Shown here: piece after piece, positions 1-6,172 of the stretch
Layout: each line of letters opens with the position of its first letter
Numbering within the stretch: the stretch's first letter is position 1
Origin: an uncultured Muribaculaceae bacterium
Lineage (GTDB): Bacteria; Bacteroidota; Bacteroidia; Bacteroidales; Muribaculaceae
DNA: 8,393 bases
Assembly: GCA_910586475.1 (NCBI GenBank)
Contig: CAJUHM010000065.1
Coordinates: forward strand, 1-8,393
Direction of reading: 5' to 3'
The notes under the pieces: generated by a model
The model's input: only the letters and a program-made list of their open reading frames with translations
Told to the model about the DNA's origin: nothing
Database searches by the model: none
Position numbers and translations under genes: made by a program

Positions 1-2
1 GA

Positions 3-359
3 CTCAACTTCCGCCTCGCCCTCATTCTCGACGGCGACGCCTTCCCCCTTCGCGGACGCTACCTCGAGCAGCACTGGCGCTCCCTCCTCCCCGCAATCGA
101 CATAGGCCCGCAATCCCTCCTCATCCTCTGCGGCACCTACCGCACCCGCACCCGCGTCAACTACTTCTCCCGCCTCGTCCGCCACTCCCGCCTCCCCATC
201 CTCGACCTCCAAGCCCCGCCCGCCGAAGAGACCTCCCCGACGCACGAATCCAATCAGCCGCCGCAGGGCATCCCGCTCCAGATCCCGCCCTCCGCGCAAC
301 CGGATTCCCCATCATATCTCCCCCTGTTCCCAAAGCCCCTGAGGGCTTTCCTCCTCTGA
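3..359 (+). CDS. C-terminal part of an unidentified protein (5' end outside window)
   Basis: An open frame enters from the left edge and stops at TGA 357-359, giving 118 residues of a C-terminus. I do not recognise the family. The first ~70 residues look like folded protein, with hydrophobic strands such as LALILDGDAF and SLLILCGTYR and an Arg-rich stretch (TRTRVNYFSRLVRHSR). The last ~45 residues are rich in Pro, Ser and Gln and look like a disordered tail ending in KPLRAFLL. Third codon positions are overwhelmingly C (CTC for most leucines, CGC, ATC, TAC, GAC), which supports this frame as coding. The bias is stronger than in the genes further right, so a different origin or expression level is possible. 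The final codons overlap a perfect 7-bp hairpin (332-349). No function is assigned. Confidence 0.55.
   Translation, partial: LNFRLALILDGDAFPLRGRYLEQHWRSLLPAIDIGPQSLLILCGTYRTRTRVNYFSRLVRHSRLPILDLQAPPAEETSPTHESNQPPQGIPLQIPPSAQPDSPSYLPLFPKPLRAFLL
332..349. terminator. Terminator-like hairpin over the 3' end of the first gene
   Basis: AAAGCCC (332-338) pairs perfectly with GGGCTTT (343-349) around a CTGA tetraloop. The hairpin lies 8 bases before the stop codon of the partial + strand gene. It is followed on the + strand by CCTCCTCT rather than a T-run, so intrinsic termination would be weak. It could be a termination or mRNA-end hairpin, or chance structure in coding DNA. Confidence 0.3.
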
Positions 360-364
360 GCGCC

Positions 365-437
365 GCCGTATGCGCCCAAACGGTCAGGTCTAAGAGTTGA
401 CCGCCTGAAATACGGCAAAGAGTTCTTTGACATTCTG
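365..437. repeat. Intergenic repeat copy A: nested inverted repeats plus 37-base conserved tail
   Basis: The tail at 401-437 matches 617-653 at 33 of 37 positions without gaps; the differences are at 406, 422, 423 and 434. The tail contains the inverted repeat CAAAG (416-420) / CTTTG (425-429) with a 4-base loop, and ends in TTCTTTGACATTCTG. Upstream there are two nested inverted repeats: GCCGTA (365-370) with TACGGC (411-416), and CGGTCA (381-386) with TGACCG (398-403). TTCTTTGACAT resembles the boxA-like antitermination motif of Bacteroidetes rRNA leaders (compare E. coli TGCTCTTTAACA); this resemblance is from memory and is inference. Strand of action is unknown. Confidence 0.6.
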
Positions 438-495
438 GTTTTAAATTCCACTAACCGCTCTCCCGCCTACAATCAACAATCCCAACCGGATGGCC

Positions 496-621
496 GGCGG
501 CTCGTCAGAACGGTTCGGATGCAAGGCGCGGAGGCCGAGGGCGACGGGAGCGGACTCACGTCCGTGACCAAGCCCGAGTGCCGAAAGCAACGCCGCAGAC
601 GGGCCGTTATCACGAGCCGCC
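496..621. repeat. 126-base rod-like palindromic element (possible structured RNA or dispersed repeat)
   Basis: A perfect 10-bp closing stem joins GGCGGCTCGT (496-505) to ACGAGCCGCC (612-621). Further pairing continues inwards: AACGG (509-513) with CCGTT (604-608), extended by two G-U wobbles and two G-C pairs (514-517 with 600-603); TGC (520-522) with GCA (595-597); GGCG (525-528) with CGCC (591-594); GGGC (539-542) with GCCC (572-575); and an apical hairpin CGGAC (551-555) / GTCCG (560-564) with a TCAC loop. The result is a long imperfect rod. No T-run follows on either strand and I see no coding potential. It resembles short dispersed palindromic repeats I recall from Bacteroidetes intergenic regions, but I cannot confirm copy number here. 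It is joined directly to repeat copy B. Confidence 0.55.
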
Positions 622-653
622 CGAAATACGGCAAAGAAATCTTTGACATACTG
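617..653. repeat. Intergenic repeat copy B: 37-base conserved tail next to the solute-binding gene
   Basis: Second copy of the 37-base sequence at 401-437. The CAAAG (632-636) / CTTTG (641-645) stem is kept exactly, and two of the four differences fall in its loop (AAAT here, AGTT in copy A). It overlaps the 3' arm of the 126-base palindrome by 5 bases and ends 6 bases from the stop codon (662-660) of the minus-strand solute-binding protein gene. On the minus strand it is therefore the immediate 3' flank of that operon. Together with copy A and the palindrome it accounts for most of the gene-free stretch 360-659; nothing else recognisable was seen there. Confidence 0.6.
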
Positions 654-659
654 AATAAA

Positions 660-1520
660 TCAATCGGCAGCCGGAATCAGACTACTGATTCCATAGCGTG
701 TCGCAAGATCTTTATACTCCTCCGACACCTTGAAGCTATCAATTAGCTGATTCAGCCTTTTGAGCAGAATCATATCATCGCGCCGGCAGATCCACGACTG
801 AAACTGAGTGAACGAAATGTCGGTCGAAATATCCACATCCGGATAATCCGAAGCCATTGCCCGCGCAACGCTTTCGTTGACCACTGCACACTCCGCTTCT
901 CCCACAGCAACCTTTATAAACAGCTGCTCGGACGTGTAGTCGAAATCGCTGTGGATCGTAATGCTGTCTCCGATCTCCTCCGACAGGTGACGCAGACGCC
1001 AGTAGGCAGGCGAACTCCCCTCGACCAGCACTTCTGCACCTGCAAGATCAAGCTGACTGCTGAAACGCACATCCCCGATACTGTCCCTTCTCTGAACGAG
1101 CACCTGCTTGTCCAGATATATATCCGACGTGAACACAAACGAAGAATCAAGATCCATTATACGGGCCATGCCCGACACCACTACGTCATACAGACCGTCG
1201 CTAAGACCTTCGAGAGCTTTTGTTGTCGAAGTGACCGGATGAAACTTCAGAGCAAGCCCCGAACTGTCGCCAAGTTCCCGCAACAGATCGTAGGAAAACC
1301 CACCGAGCGTGTCTGCATAGCGGTACATCGTCATCGGAGAATACGTGATAGCTACATCTATCGTATCACCACCCGACTTTCCGATACTCTTCTCTGTCCC
1401 GGGAGGCGGAGTGCTGCAATATCTGAGCGAAAACATCAGTCCGACCACAACGAATAGCAGTGCCGCATAGACAACCGCCTGTCCCTGCCGGGGCTTCAAC
1501 GAATTCCGGTCGCGTCCCAT
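660..1520 (-). CDS. Membrane-anchored solute-binding protein, SBP_bac_3 / MltF N-domain-like
   Basis: This 286-residue protein has a short basic N-terminus, one hydrophobic segment (about residues 15-33) and a periplasmic domain (about 53-278) with the look of the bacterial solute-binding protein family 3. Visible family landmarks are GGFSYDLLRELG (73-84), GLYDVVVSGM (109-118), the DLAGAEVLVEGSSPAYWRL segment (158-176) and KVAVGEAECAVVNESVA (203-219). The last two stretches recall the N-terminal domain of the lytic transglycosylase MltF, but the protein ends just after this domain and has no transglycosylase domain. Cys35 follows LRY, a poor lipobox, so a signal-anchor is more likely than a lipoprotein. 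The start ATG (1520-1518) shares one base with the porin stop codon (TGATG), indicating translational coupling. No ABC permease or ATPase is adjacent. Ligand is unknown: the Arg usually found after the G-M-T motif, which binds amino-acid ligands, seems to be Leu here. The fold is likely, the role uncertain. Confidence 0.8.
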   Translation of the reverse strand: MGRDRNSLKPRQGQAVVYAALLFVVVGLMFSLRYCSTPPPGTEKSIGKSGGDTIDVAITYSPMTMYRYADTLGGFSYDLLRELGDSSGLALKFHPVTSTTKALEGLSDGLYDVVVSGMARIMDLDSSFVFTSDIYLDKQVLVQRRDSIGDVRFSSQLDLAGAEVLVEGSSPAYWRLRHLSEEIGDSITIHSDFDYTSEQLFIKVAVGEAECAVVNESVARAMASDYPDVDISTDISFTQFQSWICRRDDMILLKRLNQLIDSFKVSEEYKDLATRYGISSLIPAAD

Positions 1521-3511
1521 CAGTTTGCGAAATCAACAGACACCCCCATCTGAAACAGACGCGGATTCATCGGATAGAGTGGCATCGAAAAATAGTTCTT
1601 GCCGGTCATACCCTGGTTTATATGACTCATCATCACATAAAAGCGCGCCTTCTTCAGCTTCATGTTGGCATAAAGATTCATGAACGGATAGCCTCCGGCC
1701 TTCGACTCCCGCTGGTTGACAAATCCCATTGTAGCCGGCTGGAAAGTCGGCGCATAATACTTGGTGTAGTAGTCACAGTCTATCCCGAATTGCACATGAA
1801 GCACACGCGCTATGATAAATTGCAGATATAGGTTCGAATAGACCGACAGCGTCGGCAATGCGAGAACCGATTTTTCCGACGAGGTCTGATAAAGCAGACG
1901 GTTGTCCCAATGAAGCGCCCGATAGTGAAAATTCTGATTCAGGGTAGCTGAAAACACCTGGATGCTGCCTCCATGTTGTGTCGGAAGCGACTGTTCGTTG
2001 AAATAGATGAGATTCTGGACATTCTCTACTCCGACACTGATCTTGGTCCCGCTATGTGGAATCGTCAGCTCTCCGCCGAAACGCAACCTCCTCGTCTTTG
2101 AAAAATCATTTTTCCATATAAAATAATTGGAAACATAATTATTCATAAGATATGGTGCCGACTCATTCGCGAATCGACCGAATGCTGTAATCGAAACACT
2201 GTCGCCCAACAGCTTGAACCGCGTCTGCACCCGTCCGTCGGCATAGACCTCTCCGGCTGCCGCTCCGACAAGCCCTATCTTTGCCGTTGCCTCGTAACGG
2301 AGCAGCGATCCCTGCTGTTTGGTCAGCTGCGCGCCGACCCAGAGAAGATTCTGCGAACCACGCGATTCAACTCGCGTGTCATATGGATAGGGTGTCAGCA
2401 GCGCCGGACGGTCTGCCCCGGCTATCTGAATCGTGTCCGGACACTGCCTGTATCGACGGATCTCATGAGTCAGGTAGGCCGAAAGCCCGGCTTTGGCATA
2501 TTTATTGAACCCTTCGAGCAGCGAAATGCCGACCGTATTGCTCAGCGACCAGTAACTCGTAGGACTTTCGCTCGCTCCGGTCGTCAGATACTGGTTCTCC
2601 CAGAAATCCGATGCCTCCGAAGGAGATCCGTTATAAAAAATATGCTTCCCGTCGCGATAGTCCATAGTCCATATGAAACTCGTCACCGGAACATACGTCT
2701 TATGTTCGACTGTATCGCCGGGAATCGAATCGTTCGGAGGTGTGACTCGCCAGAATCCGACCTTATAGCGATGGTTCATGTAAAACTCCTGTCCCTTCAG
2801 ACGTGTGCGGGCCGCCGATAGACGCGTCGGAATAGTCTTGGCGTTGATCGAAACCTGACCGCCCTGAAGCACCGCCGGATTCGTAATATAACGCTCGTCG
2901 GTTATACCGCCGTTTTGCTGGCTCAGACCATTGTTATGGTTGAAAAAAGTCTGGAGTTCATAGCGGTCTCCGACATACGAACCGGAAAATCCCCATGTGA
3001 GATTCTTGACAGCCTGATAGTTATAGGCGCCCTTTGAGTAAAGATAGTCAAGATTTGCGCCGATCTGCAGACGGCTGTTGACATTACCCGAGAACACTGC
3101 CTGGAGACGGTCCTGCTTATTTTCGCGGCCACCGCCCGTATTGTAGCTCATCAGCGTCATCGGAATGCGCGTGTTGTAGAACGTATGATCCCCTTCGACA
3201 GGACGCCAGTTGGCAACCGCATCTCTGAAAAAGAAAGGAGAGGCCGGCTGTTGGGAAAGATAATCCATATTGAGACCGGCGCCCCCGAGATTTCCAGTTG
3301 TCGCATAGGCGAGATACTCGTCGACAGGAACTGACCGCTGACCGTAGCCCTGAAAAAGCGTATCGATCGTAGTCGGCTCGTGAAGACCCAGAGGTGGCAG
3401 TATGTCCCACGCATATGAGGGCGCGACGACGCGCCCCTTGGCATTGGCGCTAAGCGGCAACAATGTTGTCACAAACGCTAATATGATGGCAAGTGTGTTG
3501 GTTCGTTTCAT
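1520..3511 (-). CDS. Putative outer-membrane porin, Porin_10-like
   Basis: The 663-residue product starts with a typical signal peptide (MKRTNTLAIILAFVTTLLPLSANA, cut after about residue 24). The rest is made of alternating short polar and aromatic strands, as in an outer-membrane beta-barrel, and ends in VSVDFAN with an aromatic residue near the C-terminus as expected for barrel assembly. Segments such as FFFRDAVANWRPVEGDHTFYN and NFHYRALHWDNRLLYQ match my memory of the Bacteroidetes putative-porin family (Pfam Porin_10); this is recognition, not a search. It lies 42 bases downstream of the TonB-dependent receptor gene and overlaps the solute-binding protein gene by one base, so the three are probably co-expressed. 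It also has its own consensus promoter (3519-3549) only 7 bases from the ATG. The signal peptide supports this start. Substrate is unknown. Confidence 0.8.
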   Translation of the reverse strand: MKRTNTLAIILAFVTTLLPLSANAKGRVVAPSYAWDILPPLGLHEPTTIDTLFQGYGQRSVPVDEYLAYATTGNLGGAGLNMDYLSQQPASPFFFRDAVANWRPVEGDHTFYNTRIPMTLMSYNTGGGRENKQDRLQAVFSGNVNSRLQIGANLDYLYSKGAYNYQAVKNLTWGFSGSYVGDRYELQTFFNHNNGLSQQNGGITDERYITNPAVLQGGQVSINAKTIPTRLSAARTRLKGQEFYMNHRYKVGFWRVTPPNDSIPGDTVEHKTYVPVTSFIWTMDYRDGKHIFYNGSPSEASDFWENQYLTTGASESPTSYWSLSNTVGISLLEGFNKYAKAGLSAYLTHEIRRYRQCPDTIQIAGADRPALLTPYPYDTRVESRGSQNLLWVGAQLTKQQGSLLRYEATAKIGLVGAAAGEVYADGRVQTRFKLLGDSVSITAFGRFANESAPYLMNNYVSNYFIWKNDFSKTRRLRFGGELTIPHSGTKISVGVENVQNLIYFNEQSLPTQHGGSIQVFSATLNQNFHYRALHWDNRLLYQTSSEKSVLALPTLSVYSNLYLQFIIARVLHVQFGIDCDYYTKYYAPTFQPATMGFVNQRESKAGGYPFMNLYANMKLKKARFYVMMSHINQGMTGKNYFSMPLYPMNPRLFQMGVSVDFAN

Positions 3512-3518
3512 CGAACTG

Positions 3519-3549
3519 CAAAATTACAAAAAACGACCGAGAGTGCAAA
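3519..3549 (-). promoter_or_regulatory. Bacteroidetes-type promoter for the porin gene
   Basis: On the minus strand, TTTG (3549-3546) is followed after exactly 19 bases by TAATTTTG (3526-3519), a full match to the Bacteroidetes -33 TTTG / -7 TAnnTTTG consensus at normal spacing. The -33 box begins 4 bases after the stop codon of the TonB-dependent receptor gene. Only 7 bases separate the -7 box from the porin ATG, so a transcript from here would be leaderless or nearly so. It would express the porin and solute-binding protein independently of the receptor. Confidence 0.6.
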
Positions 3550-3553
3550 CGAA

Positions 3554-5974
3554 TCAGAAATCAATTGTAAGCCTAACGTTAAGCTGTCGGCGCGTGAGAT
3601 AATTCGGAACCGCATACTGGATATTGTTGACATCCGTAACCCAATAGTAGCTGCTGACATTCGAGACATCAAGAAGATTGAACACATCGAATCCGAGCCA
3701 GATGCTTTTGAAATAGCGAGCAATGCCCTCGCGCTGCGGCTCACCCTCCTTGACTGGCGTCAGAAGACCATACATCAGACCGATGTCGACACGCTTGTAG
3801 GCAGGCGTACGGAAATACCCCTTGTCACGCGACGAATGGGACGCGATCGCCGGCAGTCCGTCGGAGAAAATACCTCTCAGACTGAACTTAAGCTTGGGAA
3901 ACTTCGGGAAATAATCTGTAAAATAAAGCGCCAGATTATAGCGGCGGTCGTTTGGCCTCGGAACTTTCACCCCACGCAGAGTCTCCTGAGTCTTCATCAA
4001 AGAGAAACTGAGCCATGAATCGCTGCCCGCCACAAACTGACCGAACAGCTTGAAATCAATACCGGTGGCAAAACCTGATGACTCATTGATTCCGCTATAG
4101 ACGATTTTAAGATTGTCCAGCTCATAAGGAATCAGATTGCTCATCGCCTTGTAATATACCTCTCCCGAAAGCTTGAACGGGCGGTTGAATGCGCGGAACG
4201 TATAGTCCGCCCCGGCGATAAAATGCCAGCTGCGTGGCGATTTTATATCCGGATTGAGACTCACAACGGCATTGCCGTTGTCATCCGCCTCAATCGTTCT
4301 CAGCTCTTTATAATAAGGAGCCTGATAATATAGGCCGACTGCCGCTCTGAAAGCCCACGACGGCGAAGCCTCGGGTATGAAACCGACATTGACTCGCGGA
4401 CTCAGAAGCAGCTCTTTGTTATAATCCCAGTAGCTCAGGCGCAGACCAGCATTAAGGTTCAGAAAACCGCCCGACGTCGCTATCCGCCAGTTATCCTGGA
4501 AAAAACCGCTGAACCTGGAACTCGACAGATTCTCATGAGCCGACAGATTATAGATAACCTTCAGCTGATCGGGAACTATCGGCAGCGAAAAACCCGCCGA
4601 ATCTCTAAGCTCCCATTCACGGGAACGTTCCATGACACTCTGCCGGCGGAAACCGACCCCATATGTGAGATTGTGCCTGCCGACAACGCTTGTCCCCTTC
4701 AGCGACAGGTCTACCACAGAAGACTTCAGGCGGTTTCGCGCATGTTCATGATACCGGCCGACGCCAAGCTCTCCGCCGACACCTCCACCTCCTCCGGTAC
4801 CCGCCTGGTCAAGCCAGTATTCGCCCGAAATGTCATAGGCAACCAGTTCGTTGGTCAGGAATGCCGACGCAAGCAGCTGAAGCGACGTAGCGCGCGATGG
4901 TGTGAATTCAAGCGTATAAGCTCCGAAATAGGTCTCGAATTTATCTTTCTCGTGTCCGTCGAAATAGACTTTAAACTGCTTTGCATCCTCCGCCGTTCCG
5001 AAATTCGTCGTTCGGTTGACAGGCGTGAACTTATAATCGTTGACCGAAATATTTCCGAGAACCGACATTTTCCATTTCGGTGAGATCTTCAGATTGAGAA
5101 AGGTCTGGTAGTCGAAGTAGCGTGGATCATATTCTCCCCTCGTTTCCAGAGAACTAAGCAATGAATTGTTGCGTTTGTAACGCACTCCGTGAAGCTGCGA
5201 GAAATGGCGTGAGCTCTGGCCGATAGCAAGATTTGCACCCATCAGACTGAGTCCGACCGATCCTTCAAACGACTCGGGCTGACGATATGTGATGTCAAGT
5301 GCCGACGACATCTTGTCGCCATATTCGGCCGGAAATCCGCCTGTCGAAAAGCCGATCTCACCGACCATGTTGGGATTGATAATCGACAGTCCTTCCTGCT
5401 GACCCGAACTGATCAGCTGCGGACGATAGACCTCGATGCCGTTGATATAGACCGAATTCTCATCATAAGTCCCACCTCGGACCGAATATTGCGACGACAG
5501 CTCATTGCTCGAGCTGACGCCGGCCATTGTCGAGATCATCGATTCGATGCTCCCGCCCGTAGCGTCAGCCGCCAGTTTATAATCGCCTGCGTCTAGCCGC
5601 TGGATCGAACCCGTCTGCTTCCGGATGTCGGTAACTTCAACCCCTTCCAGAACCTTGGTGTTCTCCCTAAGACGCATGTTTATTGTCAGATCCCCCTTCG
5701 GCCCGATGAGTGTGCGCGACTCCTCGTTGAATCCAATGCAGGAAAAGACTATGACAAGCGTATCTCTTGCCGGCGTCTGAATCCGGTAATCGCCCTCCAG
5801 ACCTGTCGTGACACCGAGTGCGGTCCCCTTGATTCTGACAGTCGCAAACTCAACCGGCTTCGAATTCTGGTCGGTCACTTTTCCATGGATTATCACATCC
5901 GCACAAAAGCCACTGAGTGCCGTCAGCAGGAAAAACAAAATAGATGACAGGTATCTTCGGAAACGGAAATTCAT
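3554..5974 (-). CDS. TonB-dependent outer-membrane receptor with carboxypeptidase-regulatory-like domain
   Basis: An 806-residue outer-membrane active transporter. Residues 1-25 form a signal peptide (hydrophobic core SSILFFLLTAL, cut near FCA-DV). Residues 27-103 are a carboxypeptidase-regulatory-like beta-sandwich (IHGKVTDQNSKPVEFATVRIKG, then GLEGDYRI). A TonB-box-like stretch, VLEGVEVTDIR, spans 108-118. The plug domain runs about 139-230, with SQYSVRGGTYDENSVYINGIEVY (161-183) and GGFPAEYGDKMSSALDI (212-228). The remainder is the 22-strand-type barrel ending in LNVRLTIDF with terminal Phe. The length is typical of small CarboxypepD-type receptors and shorter than most SusC proteins. A Gly-rich stretch (GTGGGGGVGG, 392-401) lies in a probable surface loop. 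No SusD gene is adjacent; the downstream partners are a porin and a solute-binding protein. Energy would come from TonB-ExbBD. Substrate cannot be read from the sequence. The gene starts the minus-strand cluster and diverges from the UDP-glucose dehydrogenase gene. Confidence 0.93.
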   Translation of the reverse strand: MNFRFRRYLSSILFFLLTALSGFCADVIIHGKVTDQNSKPVEFATVRIKGTALGVTTGLEGDYRIQTPARDTLVIVFSCIGFNEESRTLIGPKGDLTINMRLRENTKVLEGVEVTDIRKQTGSIQRLDAGDYKLAADATGGSIESMISTMAGVSSSNELSSQYSVRGGTYDENSVYINGIEVYRPQLISSGQQEGLSIINPNMVGEIGFSTGGFPAEYGDKMSSALDITYRQPESFEGSVGLSLMGANLAIGQSSRHFSQLHGVRYKRNNSLLSSLETRGEYDPRYFDYQTFLNLKISPKWKMSVLGNISVNDYKFTPVNRTTNFGTAEDAKQFKVYFDGHEKDKFETYFGAYTLEFTPSRATSLQLLASAFLTNELVAYDISGEYWLDQAGTGGGGGVGGELGVGRYHEHARNRLKSSVVDLSLKGTSVVGRHNLTYGVGFRRQSVMERSREWELRDSAGFSLPIVPDQLKVIYNLSAHENLSSSRFSGFFQDNWRIATSGGFLNLNAGLRLSYWDYNKELLLSPRVNVGFIPEASPSWAFRAAVGLYYQAPYYKELRTIEADDNGNAVVSLNPDIKSPRSWHFIAGADYTFRAFNRPFKLSGEVYYKAMSNLIPYELDNLKIVYSGINESSGFATGIDFKLFGQFVAGSDSWLSFSLMKTQETLRGVKVPRPNDRRYNLALYFTDYFPKFPKLKFSLRGIFSDGLPAIASHSSRDKGYFRTPAYKRVDIGLMYGLLTPVKEGEPQREGIARYFKSIWLGFDVFNLLDVSNVSSYYWVTDVNNIQYAVPNYLTRRQLNVRLTIDF

Positions 5975-6172
5975 CGTTATTCTATCGGTTTGTACCTTTA
6001 GATAACGCAGAATAGACCCAATAATTATATATTGCCGGGAGTAATTTCAGGCGCAAAGCCCAGACTTGGAGATTTCCATTCGTTTATTCCGGAGAATTTC
6101 GCTAATTTTGCAGGCGGTTGCCTCCGCCGGGAGAGCGCCGACTGATTAACCAAACGAATAAAGAAACAGATA
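5975..6172. other. Divergent intergenic region between receptor and UDP-glucose dehydrogenase genes
   Basis: This 198-base region must hold the start signals of both genes. The + strand promoter is clear (see 6079-6110). For the minus strand there is only a weak candidate: TTTG at 6057-6054 and TATATAAT at 6031-6024, 22 bases apart, lacking the TTTG end of the usual -7 box. A short inverted repeat ATTC-CGGA-GAAT (6086-6097) sits between the two boxes of the + promoter and could be an operator, though it is only 4 bp per arm. Confidence 0.5.
6079..6110 (+). promoter_or_regulatory. Bacteroidetes-type promoter for UDP-glucose dehydrogenase
   Basis: TAATTTTG (6103-6110) is a perfect TAnnTTTG -7 box. 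TTCG (6079-6082), one base off TTTG, lies 20 bases upstream. The -7 box and following bases (TAATTTTGCAG) are identical to those of the porin promoter. Transcription would start near 6115, giving a leader of roughly 55-60 bases. That leader begins with a possible hairpin, GGCGG (6113-6117) / CCGCC (6124-6128), and ends in an A-rich stretch before the ATG instead of a Shine-Dalgarno sequence. Confidence 0.55.

Noticed and set aside
427..432. TTGACA (also at 643-648) as an E. coli-type -35 promoter box
   Set aside because: Bacteroidetes primary promoters use TTTG / TAnnTTTG, no fitting -10 box follows at 17 bases, and the hexamer is part of the conserved 37-base repeat.
254..451. 65-codon minus-strand open frame opposite the first gene
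   Set aside because: Arg/Gly-rich product typical of a shadow frame opposite C-rich coding sequence; the + strand frame has the coherent codon bias.
519..746. 75-codon + strand open frame
   Set aside because: It runs from inside the palindromic element through the repeat and into the antisense of the solute-binding gene; basic, low-complexity product with no domain.
1416..1427. Lipoprotein cleavage site at Cys35 of the solute-binding protein
   Set aside because: The preceding residues LRY do not fit the lipobox, which needs a small residue just before Cys; a membrane anchor is more likely.
951..1457. 168-codon + strand frame opposite the solute-binding protein gene
   Set aside because: Entirely antisense to a recognisable gene; no signal peptide, domain or promoter.
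4535..5083. 182-codon + strand frame opposite the TonB-dependent receptor gene
   Set aside because: Antisense shadow of a well-supported receptor; no recognisable motifs.
660..5974. Classical SusC/SusD polysaccharide-utilisation locus
   Set aside because: No SusD-like lipoprotein, glycoside hydrolase or hybrid two-component regulator is present; the receptor is also smaller than typical SusC.
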